A stretch of DNA of 64,000 bases, taken from the NCBI GenBank assembly GCA_018332375.1, contig BOPV01000001.1:4092001-4156000 (forward strand), given 5' to 3'. Shown one piece after another: positions 1 to 9,275 of this stretch. Position 1 is the stretch's first letter. Each line of letters starts with the position of its first letter. Position numbers and translations under genes: made by a program. The notes beneath the pieces are model-generated. The model was not told the origin of the DNA, searched no databases, and saw only the letters and a list, made by a program, of their open reading frames with translations. Source of the DNA: Roseiterribacter gracilis. GTDB taxonomy: Bacteria > Pseudomonadota > Alphaproteobacteria > BOG-932 > Roseiterribacteraceae.

Positions 1-1590
1 CTCGATGAGTTCAAAACGGCGATCGGCCCGCTGCTGACCGATCCGTCGGTGTTGAAGATTGCGCATAACGGCAAGTTCGACCTGCAGGTCCTGCAGTGCC
101 TCGGGCTAGACGTGACGCCGATCGACGACACGATGCTGATGTCCTACGCGCTCGACGGCGGCAGCCATGGGCACGGTATGGACGAGCTGGCCTCGATCCA
201 TCTCGGCTTGAAGACGACGACCTTCGCCGAAGTGTGCGGCAGCGGCAAAGCGCAGATCACCTTCGATCGCGTTCCGCTCGATCGCGCACTGGCCTATGCC
301 GCCGAAGATGCCGACGTAACGTTGCGGCTGTGGCAGCTGTTCAAACAGCGCCTGCTCGCCGATCACATGACGACCTTGTACGAGACGATCGACCGTCCGT
401 TGCTGCGTGTCGTTGCTGGCATGGAAAGCGCCGGCATTTTGATCGACCGCAACGCGCTGGCGAAAATGGGCCAGAAGTTCGGCGAGCGCATGGTGCAGCT
501 TGAAGCCGAAGTGCAGAAACTCGCCGGGCGACCGTTCAATCTCGGTTCGCCGAAGCAACTCGGCGAAGTGTTGTTTGATGAATTGAAGCTCGAAGGCGGG
601 CGCAAGCTGAAAAGCGGCGCCTGGACCACCGACGCGTCGGTGCTGGACGAGATCGAAGACTCCCATCCGATTATTCCGGCGATCCAGAGTTGGCGTCAGC
701 TTGCCAAGTTGAAAGCGACCTATACCGACGCGCTGCAGGAAGAGATCCAGCAGAAGACCGGGCGCGTGCACACGTCCTACGCGCTGGCTGCGACCAGCAC
801 CGGCCGCTTGTCGTCGACCGAACCCAATCTGCAGAATATTCCGATCCGCACCGAAGAAGGCCGGCAGATCCGCACCGCCTTCATTGCGGGGCCGGGCAAT
901 GTTCTTTTGTCGGTCGACTATTCGCAGATCGAACTGCGCATCGTTGCCGACATCGCCAACATCCAGGCGTTGCGCGATGCCTTCACCAACGGCGACGACA
1001 TTCACGCGCTGACCGCGAGCCAGGTGTTCGGCGTGCCGATGGCCGATATGACCAAGGACATCCGCGCCCGCGCCAAGGCGATCAATTTCGGCATCATCTA
1101 CGGCATCTCGGCCTTCGGCCTGGCACGCCAGCTCGGCATTCCGCAAAGCGAGGCGTCGGCCTACATCAAGGCCTATCTCGAACGGTTCTCCGAGCTGCGC
1201 GATTATATGGAAGAGACCAAGTCCTTCGCGCGCAAGCACGGTTACGTGCTGACGTTGCTGGGCCGCAAATGCCATGTCGCCGGCATCAACGAAAAGAATC
1301 CGGCGCGCCGGAGCTTTGCCGAGCGCCAGGCCATCAACGGCCGTATCCAGGGCACTGCCGCCGACATCATGCGCCGCGCCATGCGCAATGTTTCGCGCGC
1401 GCTGCAGCGCGCCGGCTCGCCGGCGCAGATGCTGCTGCAGGTGCATGACGAACTTGTGTTCGAAGTGCCCGAGACGCATGCGGAAGCAACCGCAGCCATC
1501 GTACGTACCGAAATGGAACGGGCCGCAACGTTGGGCGTGCCGTTAGTTGCCGAAGCGGGCTGGGGCAAATCGTGGGCTGACGCTCACTAG
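1..1590 (+). CDS. polA: DNA polymerase I, C-terminal part (5' end outside window)
   Basis: The reading frame is open from base 1, so the gene starts upstream of the window. The visible part holds the end of the 3'-5' exonuclease domain and the whole polymerase domain. Exonuclease motifs II (AHNGKFDLQVL) and III (YAAEDADVTLRL) keep their aspartates, so proofreading looks intact, which is not true of every bacterial Pol I. Polymerase motif A (DYSQIELRIVADIA), the O-helix (RARAKAINFGIIYGIS) and motif C (QVHDELVFEVP) are all present. Family role: gap filling, Okazaki fragment processing and repair synthesis. The 5' nuclease domain cannot be judged here. It ends in TAG 73 bases before the next start. 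Confidence 0.97.
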   Translation, partial: LDEFKTAIGPLLTDPSVLKIAHNGKFDLQVLQCLGLDVTPIDDTMLMSYALDGGSHGHGMDELASIHLGLKTTTFAEVCGSGKAQITFDRVPLDRALAYAAEDADVTLRLWQLFKQRLLADHMTTLYETIDRPLLRVVAGMESAGILIDRNALAKMGQKFGERMVQLEAEVQKLAGRPFNLGSPKQLGEVLFDELKLEGGRKLKSGAWTTDASVLDEIEDSHPIIPAIQSWRQLAKLKATYTDALQEEIQQKTGRVHTSYALAATSTGRLSSTEPNLQNIPIRTEEGRQIRTAFIAGPGNVLLSVDYSQIELRIVADIANIQALRDAFTNGDDIHALTASQVFGVPMADMTKDIRARAKAINFGIIYGISAFGLARQLGIPQSEASAYIKAYLERFSELRDYMEETKSFARKHGYVLTLLGRKCHVAGINEKNPARRSFAERQAINGRIQGTAADIMRRAMRNVSRALQRAGSPAQMLLQVHDELVFEVPETHAEATAAIVRTEMERAATLGVPLVAEAGWGKSWADAH

Positions 1591-1662
1591 AAAATCGTCT
1601 GTAACGACGGACGATTTGTGCCGAATGCGGATGAAGCCAAAGCTTCACGCGGGAGAGGCGGC

Positions 1663-2715
1663 ATGACGACACGGCGCGAATTTCTCACTCGAACCGCTGC
1701 TGCCTGCATCCTTGCGCCGAGCGTCACGGCGCATGCCGCTGCGCGAAAGACGGTGCAGACCGTGCTTGGTCCGATCGATGCGGCCAAGCTTGGCTTCACG
1801 CTGCCGCACGAACATCTCTGCGCCAGTTCAGCGGGCTTCTGGCAAGTCTGGCCCGAATATTTTGGCGGCCGTAAAAAATTCGTCGAGAAGGCGGTGGCGA
1901 AGCTCAAAGCAGCGCGCGCCGAAGGCGTCACGACGATCGTCGATCTCACCACCGCCGATCTCGGCCGCGACATTCGCCTGATGGAGGAAGTGTCGCGCAA
2001 GTCGGGGATGCAGATCGTCGCCTGCACCGGCCATTGGCTGCACCCGTCCGTGTCGATGGACGCGCGCAGCGTCGAAGAACTGGCTGATTTCTTTCACAAG
2101 GAAATCGAGCACGGAATCGAAGGCACCAAGATCAAAGCGGGCGTGATCAAAGTGGCGACCGAAACCGCGACACCACAGGATCCCGGCACGCTGTTTGACG
2201 ACAAGCTGCTGCGCGCTGCGGCGCGGGTGAGCAAAGCGACCGGCATTCCGATCGAAACCCACACGCACGCGCTCAATCGCGACGGGCTTAAGCAGGCCGA
2301 GATTTTCGAAAGCGAAGGGCTGCAGCCTGCGCGGGTTTCGCTGGGGCACAGCGACGAGAGTGACGATCTCGATTATCTGACTGGCCTGCTCAAACGCGGC
2401 TACCGGATCGGAATGGATCACATGATGTACGGCATCCCGGCGGGCGCGAAGCTGCCGTGGCAGAAGCGCGCCGACTGCATCAAGACGCTGATCGATGCGG
2501 GCTTCGCGGGTCAGCTGCTGCTGTCGAACGACTGGATGTTCGGCATCTCGGTGGCTCCGACCGGCACGCAAGACGCGCTGGAGAAGATCAATCCGGATGG
2601 GTTGCTGTTCAACACGCGCAAAGTGCTTCCGTACCTGCAGCAGCAGGGCGTGACGGCGCAGTTGATCCGTCAAATGACCGTCGACAACCCGCGCCGCTTC
2701 TTCGCCGGCGTCTGA
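1663..2715 (+). CDS. Phosphotriesterase-family metallohydrolase, Tat-exported
   Basis: 350 residues from an ATG preceded by GGGAGAGG; an upstream in-frame alternative at 1618 lacks a ribosome site and would bury the signal. The N-terminus carries a twin-arginine signal (TRREFLTRTAAA) with cleavage probably near AHA. The binuclear metal set of the phosphotriesterase/PHP family is visible: HEH in LPHEHL, the lysine in AGVIKVAT that is usually carboxylated, histidines in ETHTHAL and LGHSDE, and the final Asp in LLSNDWMFG. Members hydrolyse phosphotriesters or lactones, or have unknown substrates; the sequence does not tell which. It converges on the kinase gene at 2719-5349 with three bases between the stops. 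Confidence 0.88.
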   Translation: MTTRREFLTRTAAACILAPSVTAHAAARKTVQTVLGPIDAAKLGFTLPHEHLCASSAGFWQVWPEYFGGRKKFVEKAVAKLKAARAEGVTTIVDLTTADLGRDIRLMEEVSRKSGMQIVACTGHWLHPSVSMDARSVEELADFFHKEIEHGIEGTKIKAGVIKVATETATPQDPGTLFDDKLLRAAARVSKATGIPIETHTHALNRDGLKQAEIFESEGLQPARVSLGHSDESDDLDYLTGLLKRGYRIGMDHMMYGIPAGAKLPWQKRADCIKTLIDAGFAGQLLLSNDWMFGISVAPTGTQDALEKINPDGLLFNTRKVLPYLQQQGVTAQLIRQMTVDNPRRFFAGV

Positions 2716-2718
2716 CGA

Positions 2719-5349
2719 TCAGGCGAGGAAGCGGGCCCGCATCGCGTCGATGGTGGGGCCGTAGGCGCCCAGGATTGCGGTGGCGGCGACGCGCACGCCG
2801 GGTTCGTCCTTGGCGACCGCGGCGCGTTCCAAGGTGCGCGCCAGGGCTTCGATCTGCGCTGCGCCATAGCTGCCGGCGCTGCTGATCGCGCTGTGTCCTT
2901 CGGCGCGCAGCAAGGTCAGGTCCATCTCGTCCAACGCTGCCGACAGGCGCACACGACGCTCTTCGGCATGTTCGATCCAGGCTTCGATCAAGCCGCGGAA
3001 CGTCGCGCCGTCGAGCGCGGTCGCCAATGTCTCCAACCGACTCGGATCGAGAATCTGCGCTTCGCCGGCGGCTTTCACCGGTGCAGCAACAGCCTTGCCG
3101 TCGAACAGGCGCGCCAGGCACGCAAGCATCTCGTCCGGCGTGAATGGTTTGGCGAGATAGGTCTGCATGCCGACGTCGCCAAAGCGCGCTTGCAGATCGC
3201 CCTGCGAATGCGCGGTCAGCGCCACGATCGGCGTGTCGTTGCCCGCATCGCGCAATTTGCGCGCCGCTTCGGTGCCGTCCATCACCGGCATCTGCACGTC
3301 CATCAGAATCGCGTCGTAGCGCATCGTCTGCGCCGCGTTCACCGCCTGCGCGCCATCGCCGACAATATCGACCACGAAACCGGCGCGCGTCAGGATCGCT
3401 TCGGCAAGTTGCTGGTTGATTGGATTGTCTTCGGCCAGCAACAAACGGCGACCGGCGCCGTCGATGCGCGCGGCGACCGCGCTTTGCGGCGTCGCGGTCG
3501 CCGGCAGCGGCAGTTCGAACCAGAAGGTCGCGCCCTTGCCGGGTTCGCTCTCGACGCCGATTTTGCCGTGCATCAGTTCGACCAGGTCGCGGCAGATGGC
3601 GAGGCCAAGACCGGTGCCGCCATAGCGGCGTGCAATCGTGCCGTCGGCCTGGGCAAATTTCTGGAACAGACGGCCGCGCGTGTCCGCGTCCATGCCGGGG
3701 CCGGTGTCGCGCACTTCGAACCGCACTGTGTCGCCGTGGCGCAGCGCTGTGACGGCGACGCTTCCCTTTTCGGTGAATTTGACCGCGTTGCCGAGCAGGT
3801 TGGTCAGGATCTGGCGCACGCGCGTCGGATCGCCTTCGACCCAGCCGGCAACGTCAGGCGCGATTGCGATCACCAAGGTCAGGTCTTTTTCCGCCGCGCG
3901 CGGTTCGATCACCGATACTGCGTCGCCGACGATCGTGCCCAGATCGAACGGCAAGGTTTCGATCGACAGCTTGCCCGCTTCGAGTTTCGACGCGTCGAGC
4001 AGATCGTTGAGCAGCACCAGCAACGTCTCGGCTGAGCGATAGACCGCAGCGGCGTAATGTTCCTGCTGCTCGTTCAGCGGCGTCTTTTGCAGCAGCGCGC
4101 TATAGCCGAGCACGCCGTTCATCGGCGTGCGGATTTCGTGGCTGATGACCGCAAGCAGATCGCCCTTGGCGCGCGTCGCCTGTTCGGCTGCTTGCGCTGC
4201 CTGCAGCAAGGCGCTGGTGCGTTCGGCGACGCGATTTTCCAAGGTCGTGTTGGCGTCGAACAGGCTGGTCGTCATGCGCTTCAGCTCGGTCGCAAGACGC
4301 ACCACTTCGCGGTAGCCGGTGACGGCGGGAATGTCGGCGACTCGATCGGGCACGACTTTGATCGCAGCCTTGGTCAGCAATTCCAGCGGACGCGCGATGC
4401 GCCGCGCCAGCCACAACGCCAGTCCGACGCCGAGCAGGCCGCACACGACGCCCAGAATCACAATCTGCTTTGCGAGATCACGCGCCGGCGCCAGCGCCAG
4501 CTCGGCCGGCTGACGCGCCAGGATCGTCCAGCCCAGGCCGGCATAGTCGCGATAGCCCGCTTCGCGCGTATAGCCGACGACGTAGCTCTTGCCGTCGGGA
4601 AACGTCTCGGTCGCAGTGCCGCGTTCGCCGCGCTGCGCGGCCGCAATGCTGGCGAGGTTGAGCTTGTTGCCTTGGCCGGGCCCCAACAGAACCGTGCCTT
4701 CAGTGTCGATGATGCAGATCTCGGCGCCGCGTGTGCGATCCGGCACGGCGCTGAGCAGCGAGTTCTGCACTTCTTCGGCCCAGCTCCAGGCGAGATGCGC
4801 GCCAAGCACGCCAAACTTGGTGCCGTCGCGCGTCAACAGCGGCGTTGCGACGTCGACGAAACGCTGCGGTTCGCCGTTGCTCATGGTCGGCAGCAACTTC
4901 GCCAGCAGCAACGCGTCATGCACGTCACCGACAAACGGCTTGTCCTGCGCCGATTGGAACCACGGACGTTTGCTGACGTCGGCATTTTCCAGCATGCCGC
5001 CGGCGGCTGCTTTGACTTTGCCGTCCAAGGTTGCAACGCCGATCCAGGCATAGGAGTCGAACGTGCTTTTCATCCGGTCGAGCACGGCGCGCAAAGCTGC
5101 GGGATCGGCGTTGGGGTCGGGCAACGGGTCGAGCGCAGCGATGGTGCGGACTTCGCGCGCACGTTCAAACATGCCGCGGTCGAGCTTGTCGCCCATCTGG
5201 ATCGCAAGATCTTCGAGACCTTGGCCGATGCCGGCAACGATTTGTCGTTCGCTGGCAACCAACACCGCGACCGTCACCGACGCGGTGAGCACCAGCGTCA
5301 GGGCGCCGAAGGCAGTTGCGAGAAGAGGGGCCAGGCCAAGGCGTCGCAT
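2719..5349 (-). CDS. Hybrid sensor histidine kinase (Cache-like sensor, HAMP, kinase, receiver, Hpt)
   Basis: 876 residues. A first membrane segment (about 8-32) and a second (about 295-315) enclose a periplasmic sensor of the Cache type (WFQSAQDKPFVGDVHD region). A HAMP-like linker leads to the HisKA domain with phospho-acceptor His404 (ISHEIRTPMNG), then an ATPase domain with N, D and G boxes (NLLGNAVKF, RDTGPGM, GGTGLGLAI). A receiver domain follows with Asp684 (ILMDVQMPVMDG). The C-terminal ~110 residues are Hpt-like with a histidine at 819, but the usual HxLKGSA motif is reduced to HSAISSAG. It probably autophosphorylates and passes phosphate along an internal relay to an unlinked response regulator. 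No regulator gene lies next to it, so its target is unknown. Confidence 0.9.
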   Translation of the reverse strand: MRRLGLAPLLATAFGALTLVLTASVTVAVLVASERQIVAGIGQGLEDLAIQMGDKLDRGMFERAREVRTIAALDPLPDPNADPAALRAVLDRMKSTFDSYAWIGVATLDGKVKAAAGGMLENADVSKRPWFQSAQDKPFVGDVHDALLLAKLLPTMSNGEPQRFVDVATPLLTRDGTKFGVLGAHLAWSWAEEVQNSLLSAVPDRTRGAEICIIDTEGTVLLGPGQGNKLNLASIAAAQRGERGTATETFPDGKSYVVGYTREAGYRDYAGLGWTILARQPAELALAPARDLAKQIVILGVVCGLLGVGLALWLARRIARPLELLTKAAIKVVPDRVADIPAVTGYREVVRLATELKRMTTSLFDANTTLENRVAERTSALLQAAQAAEQATRAKGDLLAVISHEIRTPMNGVLGYSALLQKTPLNEQQEHYAAAVYRSAETLLVLLNDLLDASKLEAGKLSIETLPFDLGTIVGDAVSVIEPRAAEKDLTLVIAIAPDVAGWVEGDPTRVRQILTNLLGNAVKFTEKGSVAVTALRHGDTVRFEVRDTGPGMDADTRGRLFQKFAQADGTIARRYGGTGLGLAICRDLVELMHGKIGVESEPGKGATFWFELPLPATATPQSAVAARIDGAGRRLLLAEDNPINQQLAEAILTRAGFVVDIVGDGAQAVNAAQTMRYDAILMDVQMPVMDGTEAARKLRDAGNDTPIVALTAHSQGDLQARFGDVGMQTYLAKPFTPDEMLACLARLFDGKAVAAPVKAAGEAQILDPSRLETLATALDGATFRGLIEAWIEHAEERRVRLSAALDEMDLTLLRAEGHSAISSAGSYGAAQIEALARTLERAAVAKDEPGVRVAATAILGAYGPTIDAMRARFLA

Positions 5350-5385
5350 GACGTCTGACCTGCAGCCCAGGTGACGAATGAGCGG

Positions 5386-6090
5386 TTAATTTTGCACAGT
5401 CGACAATGTTGCCGCGCCCAGCACGTGGAGCTGGTCATTCTGCAGCAAGACCACGACCCCGGCGCTGTGCGCGGTCAGGTCGGGGCGGGTTGTCAGCGTC
5501 GTCGCTTCGCCGTTCCAGCGCGGCAGCGCTTTGCTGCTCGCAACCGGATGGGTCGTGTTCAGTTGGCGGCCGGCATTTTCGCCCGCCGTCACGCTCTGCG
5601 TTTCGCCGCGGTCATAGACGACGACGCGCACGTTCGCGCTGGTCGCGGTTGCGGGAAGATCGATCGCAAGCGTGCCGTCGTTCTGCCAACGCGCCTGCAC
5701 GGCGATACTGTCTTGTTTGCGCGCCGCGTCGACGGTGCGGTTGATCTCGATCCCTTGGGTGCCGACGATGTCGCTCGTGCCCTGCACGATCGTCTGCGGC
5801 GTGTAGAGATGCGGCAGCTTCAACGCGGTTTTGTAGTCGCGCTGGCGCTGCGTGCCGCCAGCGCCCGAATACGGGTCCTTCCAGCCGAGATTGTTCCAAT
5901 AGTCGACATGCCAGGCGAGCGCGATGACGCCCGGCCGTTTGGCGAGATCGGCCAGCACCGCGTCAGCGGGCGGACAGGACGAGCAGCCCTGGCTGGTGAA
6001 AAGCTCGACGACGACCGGCGTTTCGGCACCGGCCGTGCGGCCGAGGCCAAGCGCGGCAAAAAGGGCGAGGAGGATCGCGTGGATGCGCAT
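5386..6090 (-). CDS. DUF1223 thioredoxin-fold secreted protein
   Basis: 234 residues from the ATG at 6090; the longer frame to 6357 runs back over the gpt start and is not credible. A signal peptide (MRIHAILLALFAALGLG) ends near AGA-ETP. The family signature follows at once: VVVELFTSQGCSSCPPAD with Cys36/Cys39 in a CxxC arrangement, then AWHVDYWNNLGWKDP. DUF1223 proteins have a thioredoxin-like fold and are common in alphaproteobacteria; a redox role in the periplasm is plausible but not established. It lies 36 bases from the kinase start on the same strand and diverges from gpt, leaving 76 bases for two promoters. Confidence 0.88.
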   Translation of the reverse strand: MRIHAILLALFAALGLGRTAGAETPVVVELFTSQGCSSCPPADAVLADLAKRPGVIALAWHVDYWNNLGWKDPYSGAGGTQRQRDYKTALKLPHLYTPQTIVQGTSDIVGTQGIEINRTVDAARKQDSIAVQARWQNDGTLAIDLPATATSANVRVVVYDRGETQSVTAGENAGRQLNTTHPVASSKALPRWNGEATTLTTRPDLTAHSAGVVVLLQNDQLHVLGAATLSTVQN

Positions 6091-6166
6091 GGAATAGGCT
6101 TCGCGCCGGCGGTCGTCGCGGTTACAAGCTCGGCCCCTGCCGGATTGGCGCATGGAGTCGTGGATC

Positions 6167-6658
6167 ATGAGCGAGAATTCGAAACGTACCTTCCCGGTGT
6201 CGTGGGAAGAGCTGCATCGCAACGCCAAGGCGCTGGCCTGGCGTCTGCTGGAGACCCATTCCTGGCACGGCGTCATCGCGGTCACGCGCGGCGGTCTGGT
6301 CCCGGCGGCGATCGTGGCGCGCGAGCTGGATCTGCGCGTGATCGATACGGTCTGCATCTCGTCCTACGACCATCAGAATCAGCGCGGCCTGCAGGTGCTG
6401 AAAGGCATCAGCGCCGACGGCATCGGTGACGGCGCGGGCTGGGTCGTGGTCGATGATCTGGTCGATACCGGCGCGACTGCGGTCGAGATCCGCAAGATGC
6501 TGCCCAAGGCGCATCTGGCGACGATCTACGCCAAGCCGCTCGGCAAGCCGCTGGTCGACACCTACGTCACCGAAGTGAGCCAGGACACCTGGATCCATTT
6601 CCCCTGGGACCTCGAAGCCCAGTACGCCAAGCCGATCAAAGACGGCGCGCGCGACTGA
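6167..6658 (+). CDS. gpt: Xanthine(-guanine) phosphoribosyltransferase
   Basis: 163 residues from ATG 6167 (MSENSKRTFPVSWEE); an ATG five codons upstream gives MESWIM and is less like the family. It closely follows E. coli Gpt: AVTRGGLVPAAIVAREL, DTVCISSYDHQNQR, the PRPP loop VVVDDLVDTGATA, and QDTWIHFPWD near the C-terminus. It catalyses transfer of phosphoribose from PRPP to xanthine or guanine in purine salvage, in the cytoplasm or at the inner membrane face. It stands alone with 85 bases to the next gene. Confidence 0.96.
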   Translation: MSENSKRTFPVSWEELHRNAKALAWRLLETHSWHGVIAVTRGGLVPAAIVARELDLRVIDTVCISSYDHQNQRGLQVLKGISADGIGDGAGWVVVDDLVDTGATAVEIRKMLPKAHLATIYAKPLGKPLVDTYVTEVSQDTWIHFPWDLEAQYAKPIKDGARD

Positions 6659-6743
6659 TACGCCGATAAGCGCGCAAGAACGTGGACAAGATCAAAGCGA
6701 TGTGAAAATCGTCTCACTGCGAGAAACGCAGGGGGACGCGAGA

Positions 6744-7526
6744 ATGCGGCGTGTCTTGATTTTGGTAGCAGCGCTGCTGCTCGGGATCGTGCAGGCGCAC
6801 GCCGCGAATGAGCCTGCGTGCGGCAGCAAGCTTTGCCAGCATTTGGTGCAGTTGCTGCCGCCCGGGAAAGACGGGCTCGGACCGATCCGGCGCTGGGAAG
6901 ACAACGGACCGTTCCTCTACTCGACGATCGGCCTATCCGACGAAAGCGCGAATCTCTTCGGCACGTTGCTGGAAGATTTTGGCCGGCGCGCCGGCCTCTC
7001 GATGCAGCGTGCGACGCCGGACAAGATGCGCTTTGTTCGTATCGTTGCGGTCAACACCGACGATCCCAACGTTCGCGCCAATTCGCAGCGTGTGTTCAGT
7101 TTCGCCGGCGCCAACGTCACGGTCGAACAGGCTGCGCTGATGGCCAATATTTCGCGCGCAATTCTGCTCTACAAACAGCGTTGGCCGGGATCCTCCGAAG
7201 GCAAAGTCGAACGTTGCGGCATGTTCGTGCGCGAAGCGCAGATGAAATCCGACTTAGCCGGATTCATTCTCGGGCGTCAGATTTTTCAGTGTCTGACGAG
7301 CTTCGGGAGCAGCGAAGTCCTGCCTTCGATTCTGAACTGGAAGACGCCGCCGCGTGACCTGATCGGTCCTGCGACAGTGCGGTTGAGCGTGTTGGATGAG
7401 GCGCTTCTGCGTCTGCTGTATGCGCGCGGCCACTCGCTGTTCGGCGTCGAGCCGGCTGAACTAGTGGCCCAGCTCGAAGCTCGTCTGCGCGCCGATGGAT
7501 TTCGCGACGATGGAAGCAAGCAATGA
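6744..7526 (+). CDS. Exported protein of unknown function, tandem paralog 1 of 3
   Basis: 260 residues from ATG 6744, preceded by a GGGGGA ribosome site; an in-frame ATG at 6702 would hide the signal peptide. The signal MRRVLILVAALLLGIVQAHA is followed by a mature domain beginning CGSKLCQHL. Features shared by all three paralogs: a KLCQH motif just after the signal, RRWE, TIGL, a central Cys before the (V/F)R or LR stretch, a GxxxxRQI(F/Y)QCL(T/S) motif, SLLN or SILN, the run L(D/S)xALLxxLY, and a C-terminal (A/R)LEARLRA(D/E)GFRDDG(S/T). The paired cysteines suggest disulfides in the periplasm. The layout faintly recalls DUF2927-type proteins, but I cannot assign a family. It shares an ATGA stop/start with the next gene. 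Confidence 0.8.
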   Translation: MRRVLILVAALLLGIVQAHAANEPACGSKLCQHLVQLLPPGKDGLGPIRRWEDNGPFLYSTIGLSDESANLFGTLLEDFGRRAGLSMQRATPDKMRFVRIVAVNTDDPNVRANSQRVFSFAGANVTVEQAALMANISRAILLYKQRWPGSSEGKVERCGMFVREAQMKSDLAGFILGRQIFQCLTSFGSSEVLPSILNWKTPPRDLIGPATVRLSVLDEALLRLLYARGHSLFGVEPAELVAQLEARLRADGFRDDGSKQ

Positions 7527-8322
7527 TGCGCGCTTTGATGTTTGCAGCGCTTGCACTGTTTTGTGCGATGCAAGCGAGCGCTGCCGAGCGCGATGCGCGC
7601 CGTTGAACAAACTTTGCCAGCATCTTGATCGGGTGTTCCCGGCCGAAATGCACGACTGGGCGACGGTGCGCAGGTGGGAAGAGAAGCGGCCCATTCTTTA
7701 CACGACATTCGGTCTGACGGCCGAGCAGGCGCAGATCTTTTCCGATCTGCTGACCAACCTCTCCAAACGTGTCGGCCTCGAAGTGCAACCGGTGACGCCG
7801 GACAAGATTGCTGACGTGCAGATCATTGCCGCTAATGCCGAGAATGACGAAGTGCGCAAAAACTTGCCGCGCATCATTCATGTCGTCGGCGATCGTCCGT
7901 TGGAAAAATTGAACATGCTCGCGAGCGCAAACACCGCGCTGCTGAAGGTGCATTCGCGCCTTCGCTATCCGGGCTGGGCGCGTTCCGCGCAGGGGCGGCT
8001 AGAGAAATGCACGCTGCTGCTGCGTGCAAACAGTTTGGCCGCGACGCCCGACCTGGCCGGCTTCGTCGTCGCGCGGCAGGTCTATCAGTGCCTGACCAGC
8101 TTTCCGACGAGCGACGCAGTGGTTTCGATCATGAACACCACGCCGCCACCCAGCCTTCTGTCGCCGCCTTACGCCAAATTCAGCGCGCTCGACTCGGCGC
8201 TGCTGCGGATCGTGTACGAGCCGGGCGACGCGCTGTTCCAAGTTCCGCAGCCCGAGCTGGTCGCCCGGCTTGAGGCGCGGTTGCGGGCTGAAGGCTTTCG
8301 AGATGACGGGACCAAACCATGA
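7523..8322 (+). CDS. Tandem paralog 2 of 3, apparently frameshifted between signal peptide and mature domain
   Basis: The expected start is the ATG at 7523 or 7526, overlapping the stop of paralog 1 as ATGA. This frame gives a clean signal peptide (MMRALMFAALALFCAMQASA) but reaches TGA at 7604. The mature domain (CAPLNKLCQHL to GFRDDGTKP) is in the frame one base off, from about 7594 to 8322. Against paralog 3, one base is missing around 7592-7593: adding one base after CGCGA would join Ala-Glu-Arg-(Glu/Asp) to the Cys of CAP. The frame upstream of the mature domain stays open back to an ATG at 7495 inside paralog 1, but that product has no signal peptide. So this is a broken gene, a sequencing error or, less likely, a programmed frameshift. 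The rest of the protein is well conserved, which suggests a recent event. Confidence 0.65.
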
Positions 8323-9116
8323 AACGAATCTTGCTGATCGCGGCTGGCTTGTTGGTCACGGCAAGCGCGTATGCCGCTGAGCCGGTGGAATGCGCGCCGC
8401 AAAACAAACTTTGCCAACATCTGGCGCGGCTCTTCGCAAGCGATGCACGCGACCATGCGCGTGTCGTGCGATGGGAAGAGACCGATCCGATTCGATTCAC
8501 CACCATCGGACTGCCAGCCGAAACGGCCGGCGTCTTTGAAGATCTGCTCGAAGGTCTGGCGCAGCGCGCGGGTCTGCGCGTGCGTCGGGTTGAGCCCAGT
8601 CAGATCGACGATGCGCAAATCGCAGTCTTTGTGCCGGACGATCCCGAGTTGCGGGACAATCCGCGACGCATTGCCTTTTTTCTGAACGCAAAGCGTCTGA
8701 CCTCGGTGCAGACCGAACAACTTGCGTTGCGGCCGGCTGCGTTCCGGACGCTCAAGCCTCGCAGCGGCAGGAATGGTGATGCCTGGTCCGGGCGGGTCGT
8801 ACGCTGCGCGATCTTCCTACGGCCGGACCACACCAGGCCGGCGGCGGTCGGGTTCCTGCTGGCACGGCAGATCTATCAGTGCCTGAGCGGCTTCTCGGAG
8901 AGCGAGGCGGCGCCGTCGCTGCTCAACTGGTCCAATGTCCCGCCCAGCCTGATCACGCCGCCCTATGCCAAGATGAGCGCCCTGGACAGCGCGCTGCTGC
9001 AGATCCTCTACGAGCCCGGCGACGCCCTGTTCGAGGTCCCGCGCAAGGAATTGGTGGCCAGGATCGAGGCCCGCCTGCGAGCCGAGGGGTTCCGGGACGA
9101 CGGGACCCGGCCCTGA
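8319..9116 (+). CDS. Exported protein of unknown function, tandem paralog 3 of 3
   Basis: 265 residues; the start ATG overlaps the previous stop as ATGA. The signal peptide MKRILLIAAGLLVTASAYA precedes AEPVECAPQNKLCQHLARL. It keeps all the family motifs of the two upstream paralogs (RWEETDPIRFTTIGLP, LARQIYQCLSGF, PPYAKMSALDSALLQILY, ARLRAEGFRDDGT) and is closest to paralog 2, so the second duplication looks the later one. Function unknown; the signal peptide and conserved Cys pair suggest a periplasmic or surface location. It is the last gene of the three-gene unit, 159 bases before rpmI. Confidence 0.8.
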   Translation: MKRILLIAAGLLVTASAYAAEPVECAPQNKLCQHLARLFASDARDHARVVRWEETDPIRFTTIGLPAETAGVFEDLLEGLAQRAGLRVRRVEPSQIDDAQIAVFVPDDPELRDNPRRIAFFLNAKRLTSVQTEQLALRPAAFRTLKPRSGRNGDAWSGRVVRCAIFLRPDHTRPAAVGFLLARQIYQCLSGFSESEAAPSLLNWSNVPPSLITPPYAKMSALDSALLQILYEPGDALFEVPRKELVARIEARLRAEGFRDDGTRP

Positions 9117-9275
9117 CGGGCAGGGCTGGCCTGAGCCCGCTGCGGCACCGAAACGGTTGATCCGCCAGCCCCTCTCCAGTAGAAACCCCGGCTTCCATAG
9201 CGGCCACGGCCTGTAGGGCATGCCCAACCGCTCCCGCAAATCCCTAGGGTTTGCCTCAAGAATACGGAGATCCAA

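Noticed and set aside
5371..6429. 352-residue plus-strand frame over DUF1223
   Set aside because: Shadow of the DUF1223 gene, whose signal peptide and CSSC motif are clear on the other strand.
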